Origin: Drouetiella sp036703255
GTDB lineage: Bacteria; Cyanobacteriota; Cyanobacteriia; Elainellales; Elainellaceae
Reading direction: 5' to 3'
Length of the DNA stretch: 64,000 nt
NCBI GenBank assembly: GCA_036703255.1
Contig: DATNPL010000163.1
Coordinates: 1 to 64,000 of the forward strand
Both the position numbers and the translations under genes were made by a program. Shown piece by piece: positions 25,108-34,077 of the stretch. The notes under the pieces were generated by a model. The model saw only the letters and a list, made by a program, of their open reading frames with translations. It ran no database searches and had not been told where the DNA came from. The first letter of the stretch is position 1; each line of letters begins with the position of its first letter.

Positions 25108-25674
25108 ATGACACCCATTAAAGATACCTTTTACATTTTAGATTGCAGCACCAAGGGCGGTGTAGTCAGTTCCAGTGGAGCTAAGGCAGATCAACCGTCC
25201 AGAGAGCTTGAGGCTGCAGTGGCTCAGATCGTCCAAAAGCATCGCAAACCAGGGGGCGCTCTCAGCATTAAACAAGAATCAAGCGAACCCAATGATATTC
25301 TCTCTCGCTTTAGAAGCAGGTATGGTGATAATGTCCCCCTGATCTACTTGAGTGAGATTTTAACAGTATCGAGATATGGGAAATACTTTGAAGGTGAAAG
25401 AACCCTGCAAGAAATCGGGGAATACTTTGAAGGTGAAAGAGCCCTGCAAGAAATCGGCATGCTAGATTCAGAAGGTAATCCCTACGAAGGATTCTTTGCC
25501 CGTGGTTACTTCAATCTGCAAATTGCTGATAGATCAAAAGATGGAGATTCCATTATCCACGATTCCTGCTACCCCTTAATTACTCCCGAAGGGATGCAGT
25601 ATGCTCACGATGCCTTTCTACGAAAAGGATTCCGAGTAGAAATAAAACTAGACGCTGATGTAAGCGAAGATTAA
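25108..25674 (+). CDS. Prophage protein carrying a copy of the tape-measure C-terminal tail
   Basis: 188 aa. Residues about 18-50 (SSSGAKADQPSRELEAAV, then QKHRKPGGAL) closely match the last 35 residues of the tape measure protein, and the DNA at 25159-25257 is correspondingly similar to 40028-40129. A 39-bp tandem repeat inside the gene gives two copies of YFEGERxLQEIG. The remainder is not recognised. The shared tail suggests that both proteins dock on the same partner, for example the tail terminator or neck. The AACC repeat lies just upstream. Confidence 0.65.
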   Translation: MTPIKDTFYILDCSTKGGVVSSSGAKADQPSRELEAAVAQIVQKHRKPGGALSIKQESSEPNDILSRFRSRYGDNVPLIYLSEILTVSRYGKYFEGERTLQEIGEYFEGERALQEIGMLDSEGNPYEGFFARGYFNLQIADRSKDGDSIIHDSCYPLITPEGMQYAHDAFLRKGFRVEIKLDADVSED

Positions 25675-25699
25675 TCCCTGTAAGTCAAACCTATTCTTT

Positions 25700-25726
25700 A
25701 GCCAGCCCTAACCAGGCTGGTTTTTT
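25700..25726 (+). terminator. Terminator-like hairpin
   Basis: CCAGCC (25702-25707) pairs with GGCTGG (25715-25720), followed by six T and AATG. The frame that opens at the ATG directly after it has a poor leader, so the next gene is taken to start at 25800. Confidence 0.8.
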
Positions 25727-25799
25727 AATGCGCCTAAACATCCTACTAATTGTCATCAACTATTTCGTATCTTGTATTCATAAAGCTAATGCAAGATCT

Positions 25800-26210
25800 A
25801 TGAAACCTACTACGAAATCAGATAAAGAATTCATCTATAGAAGAGCCTGGGCAATGTACCAGCAAGGGTCAACCTTACGTCAACTTGCCGCCCACTTTGG
25901 TATCTCTCGCGGAGCACTTGAATACAACTTCAAATCTCGCTACGGCAAAGACTACGCCAAAGTCAAAACTCCTAATGGAACCCTTCTAATAATTGACGAA
26001 GCCATTCACACTCTCAAGCTTTCAGAGAGACAGCGCCAAGAGATCCATCAGTGGAAAGTCAACAACATTGAACGAATCATTAGTGTTGATCAAGCCCAAA
26101 AAGGTACCCGCCTTCTCACCTCTAAACAAGAGCAAGCTCTAACCTACGCTGAATGCTCCAGAGGAAAGAATGACTATCGACAACTATTCGATACCTATCT
26201 TTATCCCTAA
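25800..26210 (+). CDS. Helix-turn-helix protein, 136 aa
   Basis: Residues 20-42 (YQQGSTLRQLAAHFGISRGALEYNF) are a clear helix-turn-helix. The remainder has helical segments with SERQRQEIHQWKVNN. It lies upstream of the terminase genes, so it may be a transcription activator of the late genes or a packaging accessory factor. The start is the ATG after the terminator leader; an upstream in-frame start would add 24 hydrophobic residues. Confidence 0.65.
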   Translation: MKPTTKSDKEFIYRRAWAMYQQGSTLRQLAAHFGISRGALEYNFKSRYGKDYAKVKTPNGTLLIIDEAIHTLKLSERQRQEIHQWKVNNIERIISVDQAQKGTRLLTSKQEQALTYAECSRGKNDYRQLFDTYLYP

Positions 26211-26262
26211 TCCTTAAAACTCTCAACCCTATCCAAACCACTATTTAAATCTCTAACTTATT

Positions 26263-26619
26263 ATGAAAACTTCTTATATTGACACCGCTAACCTAGAGCA
26301 AGTCCTCACCCTTCACTACGCCAACAGATTAGATGAAATACCAGAAGATCTAATCAGCATTATCCATAAGCCTGTTAGCCAATGGAACACCAGCAATAGC
26401 CTTATTGGTCAGATTGACTCTAGAACTCTAAATTGCCTCCTGCAGATCCTCAGCCCCTTGCAGAATCTCTTAATCGACTATCACTACCTGCAGGATGACG
26501 AACTAAGAGACATGCTCAAGGTTGAGTCTAATTCTCACCCTGACTTTGATAGCTGGGTAGACACGCAATACCTACAGGCTCTAGAGGTGCTGTCAGCAGC
26601 CGTACACGCCACGCTTTAA
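26263..26619 (+). CDS. Hypothetical prophage protein, 118 aa
   Basis: Not recognised. Acidic, helical. It starts 17 bases after CTATTTAAAT, a word also found ahead of three other late genes. Its TAA stop is the first three bases of the repeated TAAGCC leader motif, with a terminator-like hairpin next. Position suggests a packaging or early-late accessory protein. Confidence 0.6.
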   Translation: MKTSYIDTANLEQVLTLHYANRLDEIPEDLISIIHKPVSQWNTSNSLIGQIDSRTLNCLLQILSPLQNLLIDYHYLQDDELRDMLKVESNSHPDFDSWVDTQYLQALEVLSAAVHATL

Positions 26620-26649
26620 GCCACGAACTTACTTAGTAGTAGACCCTTT

Positions 26650-26678
26650 CCCTCACTGCAGATCAGTGGGGGTTTTTT
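26650..26678 (+). terminator. Terminator-like hairpin before terminase
   Basis: CCCTCACTG pairs with CAGTGGGGG (one G-U pair), followed by six T. It lies only 20 bases before the TerS start codon. Confidence 0.8.
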
Positions 26679-26697
26679 AATACCTAACTATAAAAAT

Positions 26698-27210
26698 ATG
26701 TCGAGAGGAAAACCTAAAGGACATGGAGAAGTTGTAACAGTAGCCATTAGGAAAGCGATCTTAGAATGCGTTGCCAACGGGATGAGCCGCAGAAGAGCCG
26801 CCGCCCTAAACAATACTTCCTATAACAGCATCAACAACTGGATAACTCGCAATCCAGAGTTTGCCGCTGAACTAGAAGCCGCTGAGGAAGTATGGGCAGA
26901 GAAGCAGTCGATTATCGCAGAAGAAGAAACGGCCCGATTACAGAAATATCTCTCTGATCTCCTAGAGCTAAAAATAAAAGTCACCACAGTTAAGAAGACC
27001 TTTATTCACGCCACTAGAGATAGAGATGGCAACATCACCCCAGTAGAAAAGATCCTAGAGAAAGAAGAATTCACCACGAAGGTTGAGTTACCTCCCTTTT
27101 GGTTGATAGAGAGACTATTGCCGCCTCTTGCTCCTACTGCAGATAGCAAGATTGAAATCGTTGTGGATGACTCTACGGGTCAACAAGACGACGAAGACTT
27201 CGAGGAATAG
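26698..27210 (+). CDS. Terminase small subunit (TerS)
   Basis: A 170-aa protein. A DNA-binding helix-turn-helix at about 28-52 (ANGMSRRRAAALNNTSYNSINNW) is followed by a helical oligomerisation part (EVWAEKQSIIAEEETARL) and a C-terminal acidic tail. TerS recognises the packaging site and stimulates the large subunit. The stop is 4 bp before the ATG of TerL. Confidence 0.85.
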   Translation: MSRGKPKGHGEVVTVAIRKAILECVANGMSRRRAAALNNTSYNSINNWITRNPEFAAELEAAEEVWAEKQSIIAEEETARLQKYLSDLLELKIKVTTVKKTFIHATRDRDGNITPVEKILEKEEFTTKVELPPFWLIERLLPPLAPTADSKIEIVVDDSTGQQDDEDFEE

Positions 27211-27214
27211 AGAG

Positions 27215-28480
27215 ATGACGATAAAGATCTCACTGCATTCTAAACAGATGCAAGTCCTGAAGTCTACTGCCAACCTTAAGCTACTCGTCAGTGGTAGAGG
27301 CGCAGGTAAGACGTTCCTAATTACAACTGCCGCTATTAACGCTTGCTGCAGCCATCAGCCTTCGCTCAACAGCCCATCATCGCTAGAGGCACTGATAGTC
27401 AGTCCAACGCTGAAGATGGCTCGTAACGCATTCTGGAAGCCTCTTCTTAACCTGTTGGAAGGGTCGCTCTATGTCACCAAGATCGATCGCTCCAACCTGC
27501 AAATTACTTTTACCAATAAGGTCATTCTAACGATCGACTCAGCTGAAGGTAACGGTGAACGCATTAGAGGCAAAAACCTGATCTGGTGCGCCATAGACGA
27601 AGCTCAAGACGTTAGCCCTACGATGCTGGATGAAGTCATCATCCCTTGCTTCAGAAGCGTTTCCACCCCCGTCAATGTACTGATTGCAGGGACACCTAAG
27701 GGCCGCGCCCATCCATTCTATAAGCTTTATCAGCGAGTGCTGGCTACCCCTAACTGGAAGTACTTTCACTTCAAGTCAAGCGATCGCCCCACTTACCCTA
27801 GAGCCATTCTCAAACAGGCAAAGGCATCTCTACCCGCCCGTATCTACGCTCAGGAATATCTAGCCGAGTGGACATCAGCGCCAGGTCAATTCTTTGACTG
27901 TTTTGAAGAGCGGCACATTATCAGCCCCTCTCAGTTACCTAATCATTATGATTCCATCTGGTTTGGTAATGACAACGGATCAACCAATCCCGCTATCTGT
28001 GTTATCGGAGTCGCTGGCAATAACCATTACATCATTGATGCCTGGTCTAATCCCCATCCACTCACCAGCGTCACAGTAGACGAGATCATTAAGCAGCTGC
28101 ATTCATTTCTCAACGACTATCAGGCCCAAGCTGACGCAGTACACATTAGATTCCCAGATGACAGAAATGACCTCGTATTGAGCGCTAGATCCTATGGTAA
28201 TGCCCACAATCTAATTCCATTTAGAAAGACAGCCTCTATAGCCCGTAATAATCCAGGCCCCATAGGTCGCGCCTCAATCGTCAACACTCTCTTCTTTCAA
28301 GACAGACTATTTATTCTCTCCAGTCTGAGCGATCAGATAGAAGAGCTAAGAAGCTACCACAGAGATAAAAATTCGCAGGGAGAGCATATTGACAAAGTAG
28401 CGCCAAATCAGAAAGACCATTTCTGTGATTCTACTTTGTACGTCCTGGCAGCACTGAATAAAAACAACCTCATCAAATAA
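27215..28480 (+). CDS. Terminase large subunit (TerL)
   Basis: A 421-aa packaging motor. The ATPase domain has Walker A SGRGAGKT at about 26-33, Walker B IWCAIDEAQDV at about 122-132 and the coupling motif AGTPKGR. The RNase-H-like nuclease half starts at about 235 with WFGNDNGSTNPA. An upstream in-frame extension from 27128 overlaps TerS and is not used. Confidence 0.93.
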   Translation: MTIKISLHSKQMQVLKSTANLKLLVSGRGAGKTFLITTAAINACCSHQPSLNSPSSLEALIVSPTLKMARNAFWKPLLNLLEGSLYVTKIDRSNLQITFTNKVILTIDSAEGNGERIRGKNLIWCAIDEAQDVSPTMLDEVIIPCFRSVSTPVNVLIAGTPKGRAHPFYKLYQRVLATPNWKYFHFKSSDRPTYPRAILKQAKASLPARIYAQEYLAEWTSAPGQFFDCFEERHIISPSQLPNHYDSIWFGNDNGSTNPAICVIGVAGNNHYIIDAWSNPHPLTSVTVDEIIKQLHSFLNDYQAQADAVHIRFPDDRNDLVLSARSYGNAHNLIPFRKTASIARNNPGPIGRASIVNTLFFQDRLFILSSLSDQIEELRSYHRDKNSQGEHIDKVAPNQKDHFCDSTLYVLAALNKNNLIK

Positions 28481-28482
28481 AC

Positions 28483-30021
28483 ATGTATCCCCAGTCCCTT
28501 CCTCTAGCGATCCTAGAAAGCCAGCATCCTCAATATAAGGAATTACTACCTCAGATCAACGATATTCATCTTCTGACAGCAGGAGGCTATCGTCTAAAGC
28601 AAGCCATCAAACAATTCATCCCTAGAAGAAATGGGGAAGAAGCAGAAGTGTACGAGACGCGGATTAAGAAGTTCACCTTCAGTCCTATCCTCAGCAATGC
28701 AATCACTAGTCAAATCTCTAAGCTCAGTAAAGGTTCCATCGAAGTATCAGGTCTAGAATCTGACCCCAACTTCTGGGCATATTTTAGAGAGCATAACGAC
28801 CTAGCTGGCAAACGCGCTGAGAAACAGTTGCTTGCTCAGATCTTTACCAGCATCCTTAAGTACAAGAAAGCCTACCTGCATATAGACAGGAAGAGCGCCC
28901 CTGTTAAAGCTAAGAACAAAGCTCAAGAGAAGGTGCTAAATCTCAACCCCTATGTGAACGTCTACTGTGCCAGCCAAGTTACCAATTGGTCAGAGGATAG
29001 CGCAGAGAGTCCCACCTGGATCAAAGTGAGGCAGCTTACCCAAGATACTTCTAACCCAATGGCACCCGCTCTGACAGTGGCTACCTGGACATTCATTGAC
29101 CAGCAAGAGGTTGCCAAGTACTCAGCGTTTGTCAAGCTAGACTCCAATGGTCAAATCGTAGAAATCCTCGATGAAAAGGGAGAAGCGATCGCCACCAAAG
29201 AAGAAGCTAAAGTCCCCCTTGCTTCAATCACTCAACACAATGTTGGCAGCATCCCCATTGTGAAAGTGGAACTCAGCGACGAACTCTGGGTAGGCGACCA
29301 GGCAGTAGCTAAAGCCATCCAGCATCTGAGAACAGAGTGTCACAAGTACGATATCGAAACCCTTAGCTATGTTCAGCGCCAATGGAATCCCATCCAGACC
29401 CCTGACTCAGATCCCAGCAAGACTTACGTAGATTCAGAAGAGCAAGCCAAGACAGGCCCTCAGTACGTCCTGCAAGGTAATTTTGAATGGAAAGAAGCAG
29501 AAGGTAAAATCCTGCCGCAGCTTGAAGCCAGCCTTCAACAGACAAAGCAAGAAGTCGAGGACATCATTTCAGGTCGCAGCAAGTCGGGCACTAACAAGGG
29601 CGCACTTGAACAGTCTGGACTCAGCAAAGCTTTTGATCTCTCAGATGAGAACGAACAGATTACCCTCTATGGAGCGGTGCTAACCCAAGCGTACCAAAAC
29701 ATCCTTCAGCTAGTCGCTAAGGTGCAGGGGCTAAACTCAGACATCATTTCAGTCACAGGCTTACAAGATTTCAACATTGATAATGCTGAATCTCTCCTTG
29801 CCAAGCTAACTTCTATCTCAGCGATCGACCTTAGCTCACTGAAAGATAAGCTGCCACCGCTGGTACTCAAGATCCTCTACAGCAAGCTATCAGAAATGTT
29901 AGTGGGAAATATGAGTGCCTCTCAGTCAGAAGAGCTGACTAAGCAAATTGAATCCTTGCTAGCAAACACAGTGGCCCAACCTGTTTCAGTTGCTCCTGTT
30001 ATCGATCTAGCCGCCGCTTAA
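28483..30021 (+). CDS. Portal protein
   Basis: 512 aa, follows TerL after 2 bp as in most tailed phages. The N-terminal region (GGYRLKQAIKQFIPRRNGEE...YETRIKKFTFSPI) and the central wing-stem pattern match the DUF4055-like portal group. It forms the dodecameric vertex through which TerL pumps DNA. The C terminus is Ala/Val-rich. Confidence 0.85.
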   Translation: MYPQSLPLAILESQHPQYKELLPQINDIHLLTAGGYRLKQAIKQFIPRRNGEEAEVYETRIKKFTFSPILSNAITSQISKLSKGSIEVSGLESDPNFWAYFREHNDLAGKRAEKQLLAQIFTSILKYKKAYLHIDRKSAPVKAKNKAQEKVLNLNPYVNVYCASQVTNWSEDSAESPTWIKVRQLTQDTSNPMAPALTVATWTFIDQQEVAKYSAFVKLDSNGQIVEILDEKGEAIATKEEAKVPLASITQHNVGSIPIVKVELSDELWVGDQAVAKAIQHLRTECHKYDIETLSYVQRQWNPIQTPDSDPSKTYVDSEEQAKTGPQYVLQGNFEWKEAEGKILPQLEASLQQTKQEVEDIISGRSKSGTNKGALEQSGLSKAFDLSDENEQITLYGAVLTQAYQNILQLVAKVQGLNSDIISVTGLQDFNIDNAESLLAKLTSISAIDLSSLKDKLPPLVLKILYSKLSEMLVGNMSASQSEELTKQIESLLANTVAQPVSVAPVIDLAAA

Positions 30022-30028
30022 TCCTTTT

Positions 30029-30185
30029 TAAGCCAACACCTTACTTACAGATAGCCCTCGAATAAATACACCTGAAGGTATTTGTCAACCACAGAGGGCG
30101 GATTAAGCCACCACCTTACTTATAGAAGATATTTGTCAACTACAGACGTTAAACGTAGATGCCCTCCACTGCCGAGGGCTTTTTT
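30029..30185 (+). promoter_or_regulatory. Duplicated late leader with terminator-like hairpin
   Basis: Two 75-bp units start at TAAGCC (30029 and 30104), and each carries CCTTACTTA and TATTTGTCAAC. In unit 1 GCCCTC and GAGGGC pair over a long loop that itself contains an AAATAC/GTATTT stem. Unit 2 ends in GCCCTC (30161-30166), GAGGGC (30174-30179) and six T. The scaffold gene starts 34 bases later. Confidence 0.65.
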
Positions 30186-30218
30186 AATGGCAGACATTCT
30201 ACACATACAGAAATTCCA

Positions 30219-30800
30219 ATGAACGAAGAACAGATTGCAGCTCTCATCGCATCAGCAGTAGCAGAAGCCAGAACGGAAATCCTTAGTCAAGTGACCTTAG
30301 CTAACCAAGGACTCGCTGCTTCGTTAACAAGAGAGATCAAGAAGATATCCACAGCTCAACCTGCACCTTTACCCGCTGAAGACGCTCCAGAAGAGCAGTC
30401 TAAGCTCACCCTGAAAGCATTGCAACAGCAGATCCAAACCCTGCAGCAAGGTATTGCAGACGAACAGAACAAAACAAAGCAATCTCAACAGGATGCCGCT
30501 ATCAGTTCTTTAGTCGCCACCTCTAATGCTCTCAACCCAGCAGCATTAAAGAAACTATTCGCTTTGAATTATCAGGACAAGATTACTCAAGAGAACGGTG
30601 CTTATTTTGTGCAGAACGGTGATGAAGTGGTTTCACTTGATCAAGCTTTTCAAAACTACCTGAAGACTGATGAAGGTGCTTGTTTTCTTCCAGCATCAAA
30701 CGTAAATGGATCTGACTCTAGAGAAACTAAAGCGGCTCCTACTTTACCTACTCAGGAACCTGCATCACTTTTAGATGCTGCTACAAACCTCCAATTCTAA
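30219..30800 (+). CDS. Scaffolding protein
   Basis: A 193-aa acidic, Gln/Ala-rich helical protein between portal and major capsid, with a coiled coil around 75-110 (KALQQQIQTLQQGIADEQNKT). This is the usual place and composition of scaffolds. No protease motif is seen. The ATG at 30219 is chosen because the upstream frame runs into the terminator. Confidence 0.75.
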   Translation: MNEEQIAALIASAVAEARTEILSQVTLANQGLAASLTREIKKISTAQPAPLPAEDAPEEQSKLTLKALQQQIQTLQQGIADEQNKTKQSQQDAAISSLVATSNALNPAALKKLFALNYQDKITQENGAYFVQNGDEVVSLDQAFQNYLKTDEGACFLPASNVNGSDSRETKAAPTLPTQEPASLLDAATNLQF

Positions 30801-30817
30801 TTTTTATTTAAACAATC

Positions 30818-31813
30818 ATGGCAAGTTCATATACCCCAGTTGAAGTGCTGACTTTGGCAGTTCAACAAGAGATCGCACTAGTTCCCCAACGTTTATACCC
30901 TACCCTTACTGTCGTTCAAAAAGCTGAAGACTACCAAACGCTGATCAAGTGGCCAGCAAATGTAGGTGGTGCCACCGCTACAGGTCGCGCTACTTCCGCT
31001 GCTTCTCGCGTCACTGCTTCTGCTGATACCGTTGTGGGCGCTCAACTTCCCATTGGTGCTCAGACCTTGGGCCATTCTTTTGATATTCTGCGTAACGATT
31101 TAGTGCAAGCTCGTAATGCTGGCCCTGGCGCGTTGAAGAATCTGTTTGCTTATCAAGCACAGACTGGCGTTGAAGTGATTCTGAAGGGCTTGAATGGCCT
31201 TCTGTACACTGGCGCTGGCGCTGGTTCCGCTGATGCTGGAGTTTACGGCATGGAATATATCTGTACCGCCGCTAACGACTACGCTGGACTAGCAGTTGCT
31301 ACCTACGCCAATTGGGTTCCCATGATCTTGACCAACGCATCTAATCGTGCTTTGACCGTTGACTTGCTCAGCGCTCTGAGAGTTGGTCTAGCTCGTAAAG
31401 GTGGATATGCTGATGTAATTTTCACCACTCCTGAGTTGGTTGAAACCTACAACAAACTGTTTGCAGCTAACCGTCAATTGAGCGTTCCTGCTGTTGGCCC
31501 TATTGCTGACCTAGGTTTCGCAGATAGCAGCTACTACGGCATTCCGATGGTTGCTGATCCTGACTGTACCGCTAATGCTTTTTACTTTGTAAATAGCCGT
31601 GGCGTTAAGCTACACACGTTCAACCTCAGCAACTCTGCCCCTGAAGGCGCTATGGCTCCTGAAGCTACAAAGACGATGGGCTTGAATTTCTTGGTGGCTC
31701 AAGTGGGTACCCAAAATCCTCACGTACTGAGCTTTGAAATTTCTGTTCAACCTCAGCTTCAAGTTCACAACAGAGCTAAGGACATCGCACTGTTGGGCAA
31801 GATTACCTACTAA
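30818..31813 (+). CDS. Major capsid protein
   Basis: A 331-aa protein, the expected position after the scaffold. It has the HK97-fold look: an N-terminal arm, a Gly/Ala/Ser-rich E-loop region (about 45-75), and a P-domain and A-domain pattern with TTPELVETYNKLF and GIPMVADPDC near 230-250. No N-terminal delta domain is seen, in keeping with the separate scaffold. Confidence 0.85.
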   Translation: MASSYTPVEVLTLAVQQEIALVPQRLYPTLTVVQKAEDYQTLIKWPANVGGATATGRATSAASRVTASADTVVGAQLPIGAQTLGHSFDILRNDLVQARNAGPGALKNLFAYQAQTGVEVILKGLNGLLYTGAGAGSADAGVYGMEYICTAANDYAGLAVATYANWVPMILTNASNRALTVDLLSALRVGLARKGGYADVIFTTPELVETYNKLFAANRQLSVPAVGPIADLGFADSSYYGIPMVADPDCTANAFYFVNSRGVKLHTFNLSNSAPEGAMAPEATKTMGLNFLVAQVGTQNPHVLSFEISVQPQLQVHNRAKDIALLGKITY

Positions 31814-31826
31814 TAGTTAACCCGCT

Positions 31827-32180
31827 ATGACACTCTTAACTCAAACACAAATAGACAAGATTCAAGTTTTAGCGGGCTATAGTGCTTATCCAATCTTAGT
31901 CGTTCAACAGCTGGCAGGCCCTTATGTTCAAGTAGCTGTTGATCGTGTTGATGCGATTATCCTCGAACTTGCCGACATCGACACACAGCTTAGAGATTTG
32001 CGCCCTGATAGCCTCGCTATTGAGGTACAGGGAATGAAACTTAACTTCAATCAACAGAGGGCCATCTTAAAACAGGACGGCTCACAGTTGCTTAAAGAGC
32101 TGGCTCAATTGATGGCAATTTCTATTGTCTATAACAAATACGCCTCTAGCTCTGCTTGCCAATCGCCGCATTACTGGTAA
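31827..32180 (+). CDS. Probable head-tail connector protein, 117 aa
   Basis: Directly after the capsid gene and helical throughout (VDRVDAIILELADIDTQLRDL), like gp6/gp15-type adaptor proteins that bind the portal ring. Assignment is mainly by position and secondary structure. Confidence 0.6.
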   Translation: MTLLTQTQIDKIQVLAGYSAYPILVVQQLAGPYVQVAVDRVDAIILELADIDTQLRDLRPDSLAIEVQGMKLNFNQQRAILKQDGSQLLKELAQLMAISIVYNKYASSSACQSPHYW

Positions 32181-32187
32181 CACCCTA

Positions 32188-32628
32188 ATGACTGATTCAC
32201 TAATTACGAGAATGGCAAAGCTTCACAGCCGCCTCTCCCGAATCCCAGTCAAGTTGGGGCAACAAACCACTACTCTAACGTTTAGCATCAACTCTGGAAC
32301 ATTTCTGACTGACGCAGATGGAATCAGCTATAACGCCCCCATATCTCTCAGTATTGAAGTGTTTCTAATCGCTTCAAGTAATCAGATCCTCGATAAGAAT
32401 CAAGAAGTCATTTGGCAAAACCCTAGCGTTGTCAGAGTGGAAGGCTACTGTATTAACCCTGCATTTTTACCAACTACAATCAGACCTTCAATGGTGGCTC
32501 AAGCTACCGTTAACGATCCTGATTATCCAATCGCAGGAAAGTTTTTACTCCTCCCTTCACTCCAGAACGAAAAGACTATCTTGGCGCATAACCTCAAAGG
32601 TTTACTCCTGTTAAATCCCGGCGTGTAA
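32188..32628 (+). CDS. Probable head-closure or neck protein, 146 aa
   Basis: Second gene after the capsid and beta-rich (TTTLTFSINSGTF, ISLSIEVFLIASS), as are stopper/head-closure proteins. The ATG at 32188 is chosen over an upstream TTG inside the preceding gene. Its TAA overlaps the next ATG (TAATG). Confidence 0.55.
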   Translation: MTDSLITRMAKLHSRLSRIPVKLGQQTTTLTFSINSGTFLTDADGISYNAPISLSIEVFLIASSNQILDKNQEVIWQNPSVVRVEGYCINPAFLPTTIRPSMVAQATVNDPDYPIAGKFLLLPSLQNEKTILAHNLKGLLLLNPGV

Positions 32629-32966
32629 TGACCAACTTTAAATTGAATTTAAACAAGCAAGCTTTGCAGATCAATAAAGCTGCTCATTACAAATGGGAAG
32701 GTGGCGCTGCAGCCCACGAAGGAGTAACTCTTCAAGACGGTACTCAGCTGCCAGGATATCAATGGGCAGACATTACTCATCAAAGAGTCAAGTTGCCAGA
32801 GTTAATGGCGGATCAGATAGCAGGGTCTAATAGCCTTACTGAGGCGTTTGAAAAGACCGCTGAAGCATTAGCTCAAGAGTACAAAGAAACGCTAGCACAG
32901 GCTCCTGTAGGCACCCCCTTCGACTACAAAGCAATAGCTGAATCAACACAGCTAACACTGGAATAA
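32628..32966 (+). CDS. Head-tail region protein, 112 aa
   Basis: Not recognised. Its start overlaps the stop of the preceding gene by one base. Mixed composition with an acidic helical C terminus. By position it is a neck or tail-completion protein. Confidence 0.5.
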   Translation: MTNFKLNLNKQALQINKAAHYKWEGGAAAHEGVTLQDGTQLPGYQWADITHQRVKLPELMADQIAGSNSLTEAFEKTAEALAQEYKETLAQAPVGTPFDYKAIAESTQLTLE

Positions 32967-32972
32967 ATCCTA

Positions 32973-33347
32973 ATGTCAATCCCTCAATTGGTCGTGGAGT
33001 TAAAAACTCTACTGGCCCCATTTTTAGGCGCTATAGGAACTCAACCAGCGATCGTTGTCGAGCCAAGCGCAACAGTTCAAGGCTCTACTACTTCGGGTTT
33101 GCTGTGCAGCATTCAAAGAGTTCCTGTAGGCGATGTTCAACCCTTAACAGGCGGCATTTGGTACATGCCCGACCAAGTGGTAATCAAGCTGATTAATTAC
33201 GCGGCAGACGACAAATTGAGCCTCGCTTTAATCGCTCTACAGACCACTTACGTTACTTCCCAATGTGTCTACTTGCCTGCCACTTCAACAACGAAAGAGC
33301 AGTGTCGAATTTCTATTTTTCAACCCAACTTTATTCAAAATAACTGA
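32973..33347 (+). CDS. Probable tail terminator/completion protein, 124 aa
   Basis: It immediately precedes the tail tube gene, the place of the tail terminator in lambda-like phages, and has a helix-strand pattern (VVELKTLLAPFLGAIG, then VVIKLINYA). Assignment by position. Confidence 0.5.
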   Translation: MSIPQLVVELKTLLAPFLGAIGTQPAIVVEPSATVQGSTTSGLLCSIQRVPVGDVQPLTGGIWYMPDQVVIKLINYAADDKLSLALIALQTTYVTSQCVYLPATSTTKEQCRISIFQPNFIQNN

Positions 33348-33352
33348 ATACT

Positions 33353-34009
33353 ATGTCTTCTTCAGATTACATCAAAAACGTTAACTCTATTATCGAACTA
33401 GGTCTGCTTCCCCGCGACCAACGCTTCACTCCTATCACTGTGACTACGACTGCTCAAGTTGCAGATGCCTCCGTTGCTATCCCTGTGACAGCACTGGGTC
33501 AAGCCATTCCTTCAGGCGCATCCTTGAAGTTTGGCACCGTTACTGTAGTTACCTCAGCTGCTGCTGCAATCGGCGCAACCAGCCTAGCTGTAACCGCTAC
33601 CTCTGGCGCGATCGCTTCTGGCGCTACCGCTACCTATCCTTTGCTGTATGTCCTTCAAGGTGGCAACAATATCGATATCAACCAGGCTACCCAAAGTGTT
33701 GATACCTCCAGCTACGGAATCGGCCTAGCTGTCGATATGGCTAAAGTCAGCGCAGCCTTCAAAACGTCTGTCTCTGGTATCGTCCACAAGAATGATCCCT
33801 GCATCAGCGCAATCCTACTGATTGCTGGTGGTAATGGTGTTGATGGCGATCGTGAAGTTGCATTCAGAATCACCTTGGGCGATGGTCGTCAGTACTCTGG
33901 CGCTGCTCTAATTGAAAACCTGAAGCTGAGCGCTCCTGTCAGAGACATTCTGAAGTACAGCTTTGACCTCAGCGGAGTGGGTGCTACTACTTCAACTGAA
34001 CCTAGCTAA
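33353..34009 (+). CDS. Major tail (tube) protein
   Basis: A 218-aa beta-rich protein (ITVTTTAQVADASVAIPVTALG), containing a GASLKFGTVTVV Ig-like segment and IDINQATQSVDTSSYGIGLAVDMAKVS. Its size and place just before the tail chaperones match siphovirus tube proteins. A strong hairpin follows, as expected for the most abundant tail protein. Confidence 0.8.
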   Translation: MSSSDYIKNVNSIIELGLLPRDQRFTPITVTTTAQVADASVAIPVTALGQAIPSGASLKFGTVTVVTSAAAAIGATSLAVTATSGAIASGATATYPLLYVLQGGNNIDINQATQSVDTSSYGIGLAVDMAKVSAAFKTSVSGIVHKNDPCISAILLIAGGNGVDGDREVAFRITLGDGRQYSGAALIENLKLSAPVRDILKYSFDLSGVGATTSTEPS

Positions 34010-34028
34010 TCCTAATTAGCTAAACTTT

Positions 34029-34066
34029 GCCCCATACCTCCGCTACAGGGTATGGGGCTTCTTTTT
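34029..34066 (+). terminator. Terminator-like hairpin after tail tube gene
   Basis: A perfect 10-bp stem, GCCCCATACC (34029-34038) and GGTATGGGGC (34049-34058), is followed by TTCTTTTT. Confidence 0.82.
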
Positions 34067-34077
34067 GTATGCCCCCT

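Noticed and set aside
25728..25799. Start of the HTH gene at 25728, giving a hydrophobic N terminus.
   Set aside because: That ATG lies at the end of a terminator T run, and the extra 24 residues do not resemble the rest of a soluble DNA-binding protein.
30818..31813. A capsid maturation protease encoded with the scaffold.
   Set aside because: No Ser-His-Asp or ClpP-like motif is seen in the 193-aa scaffold or between portal and capsid genes.
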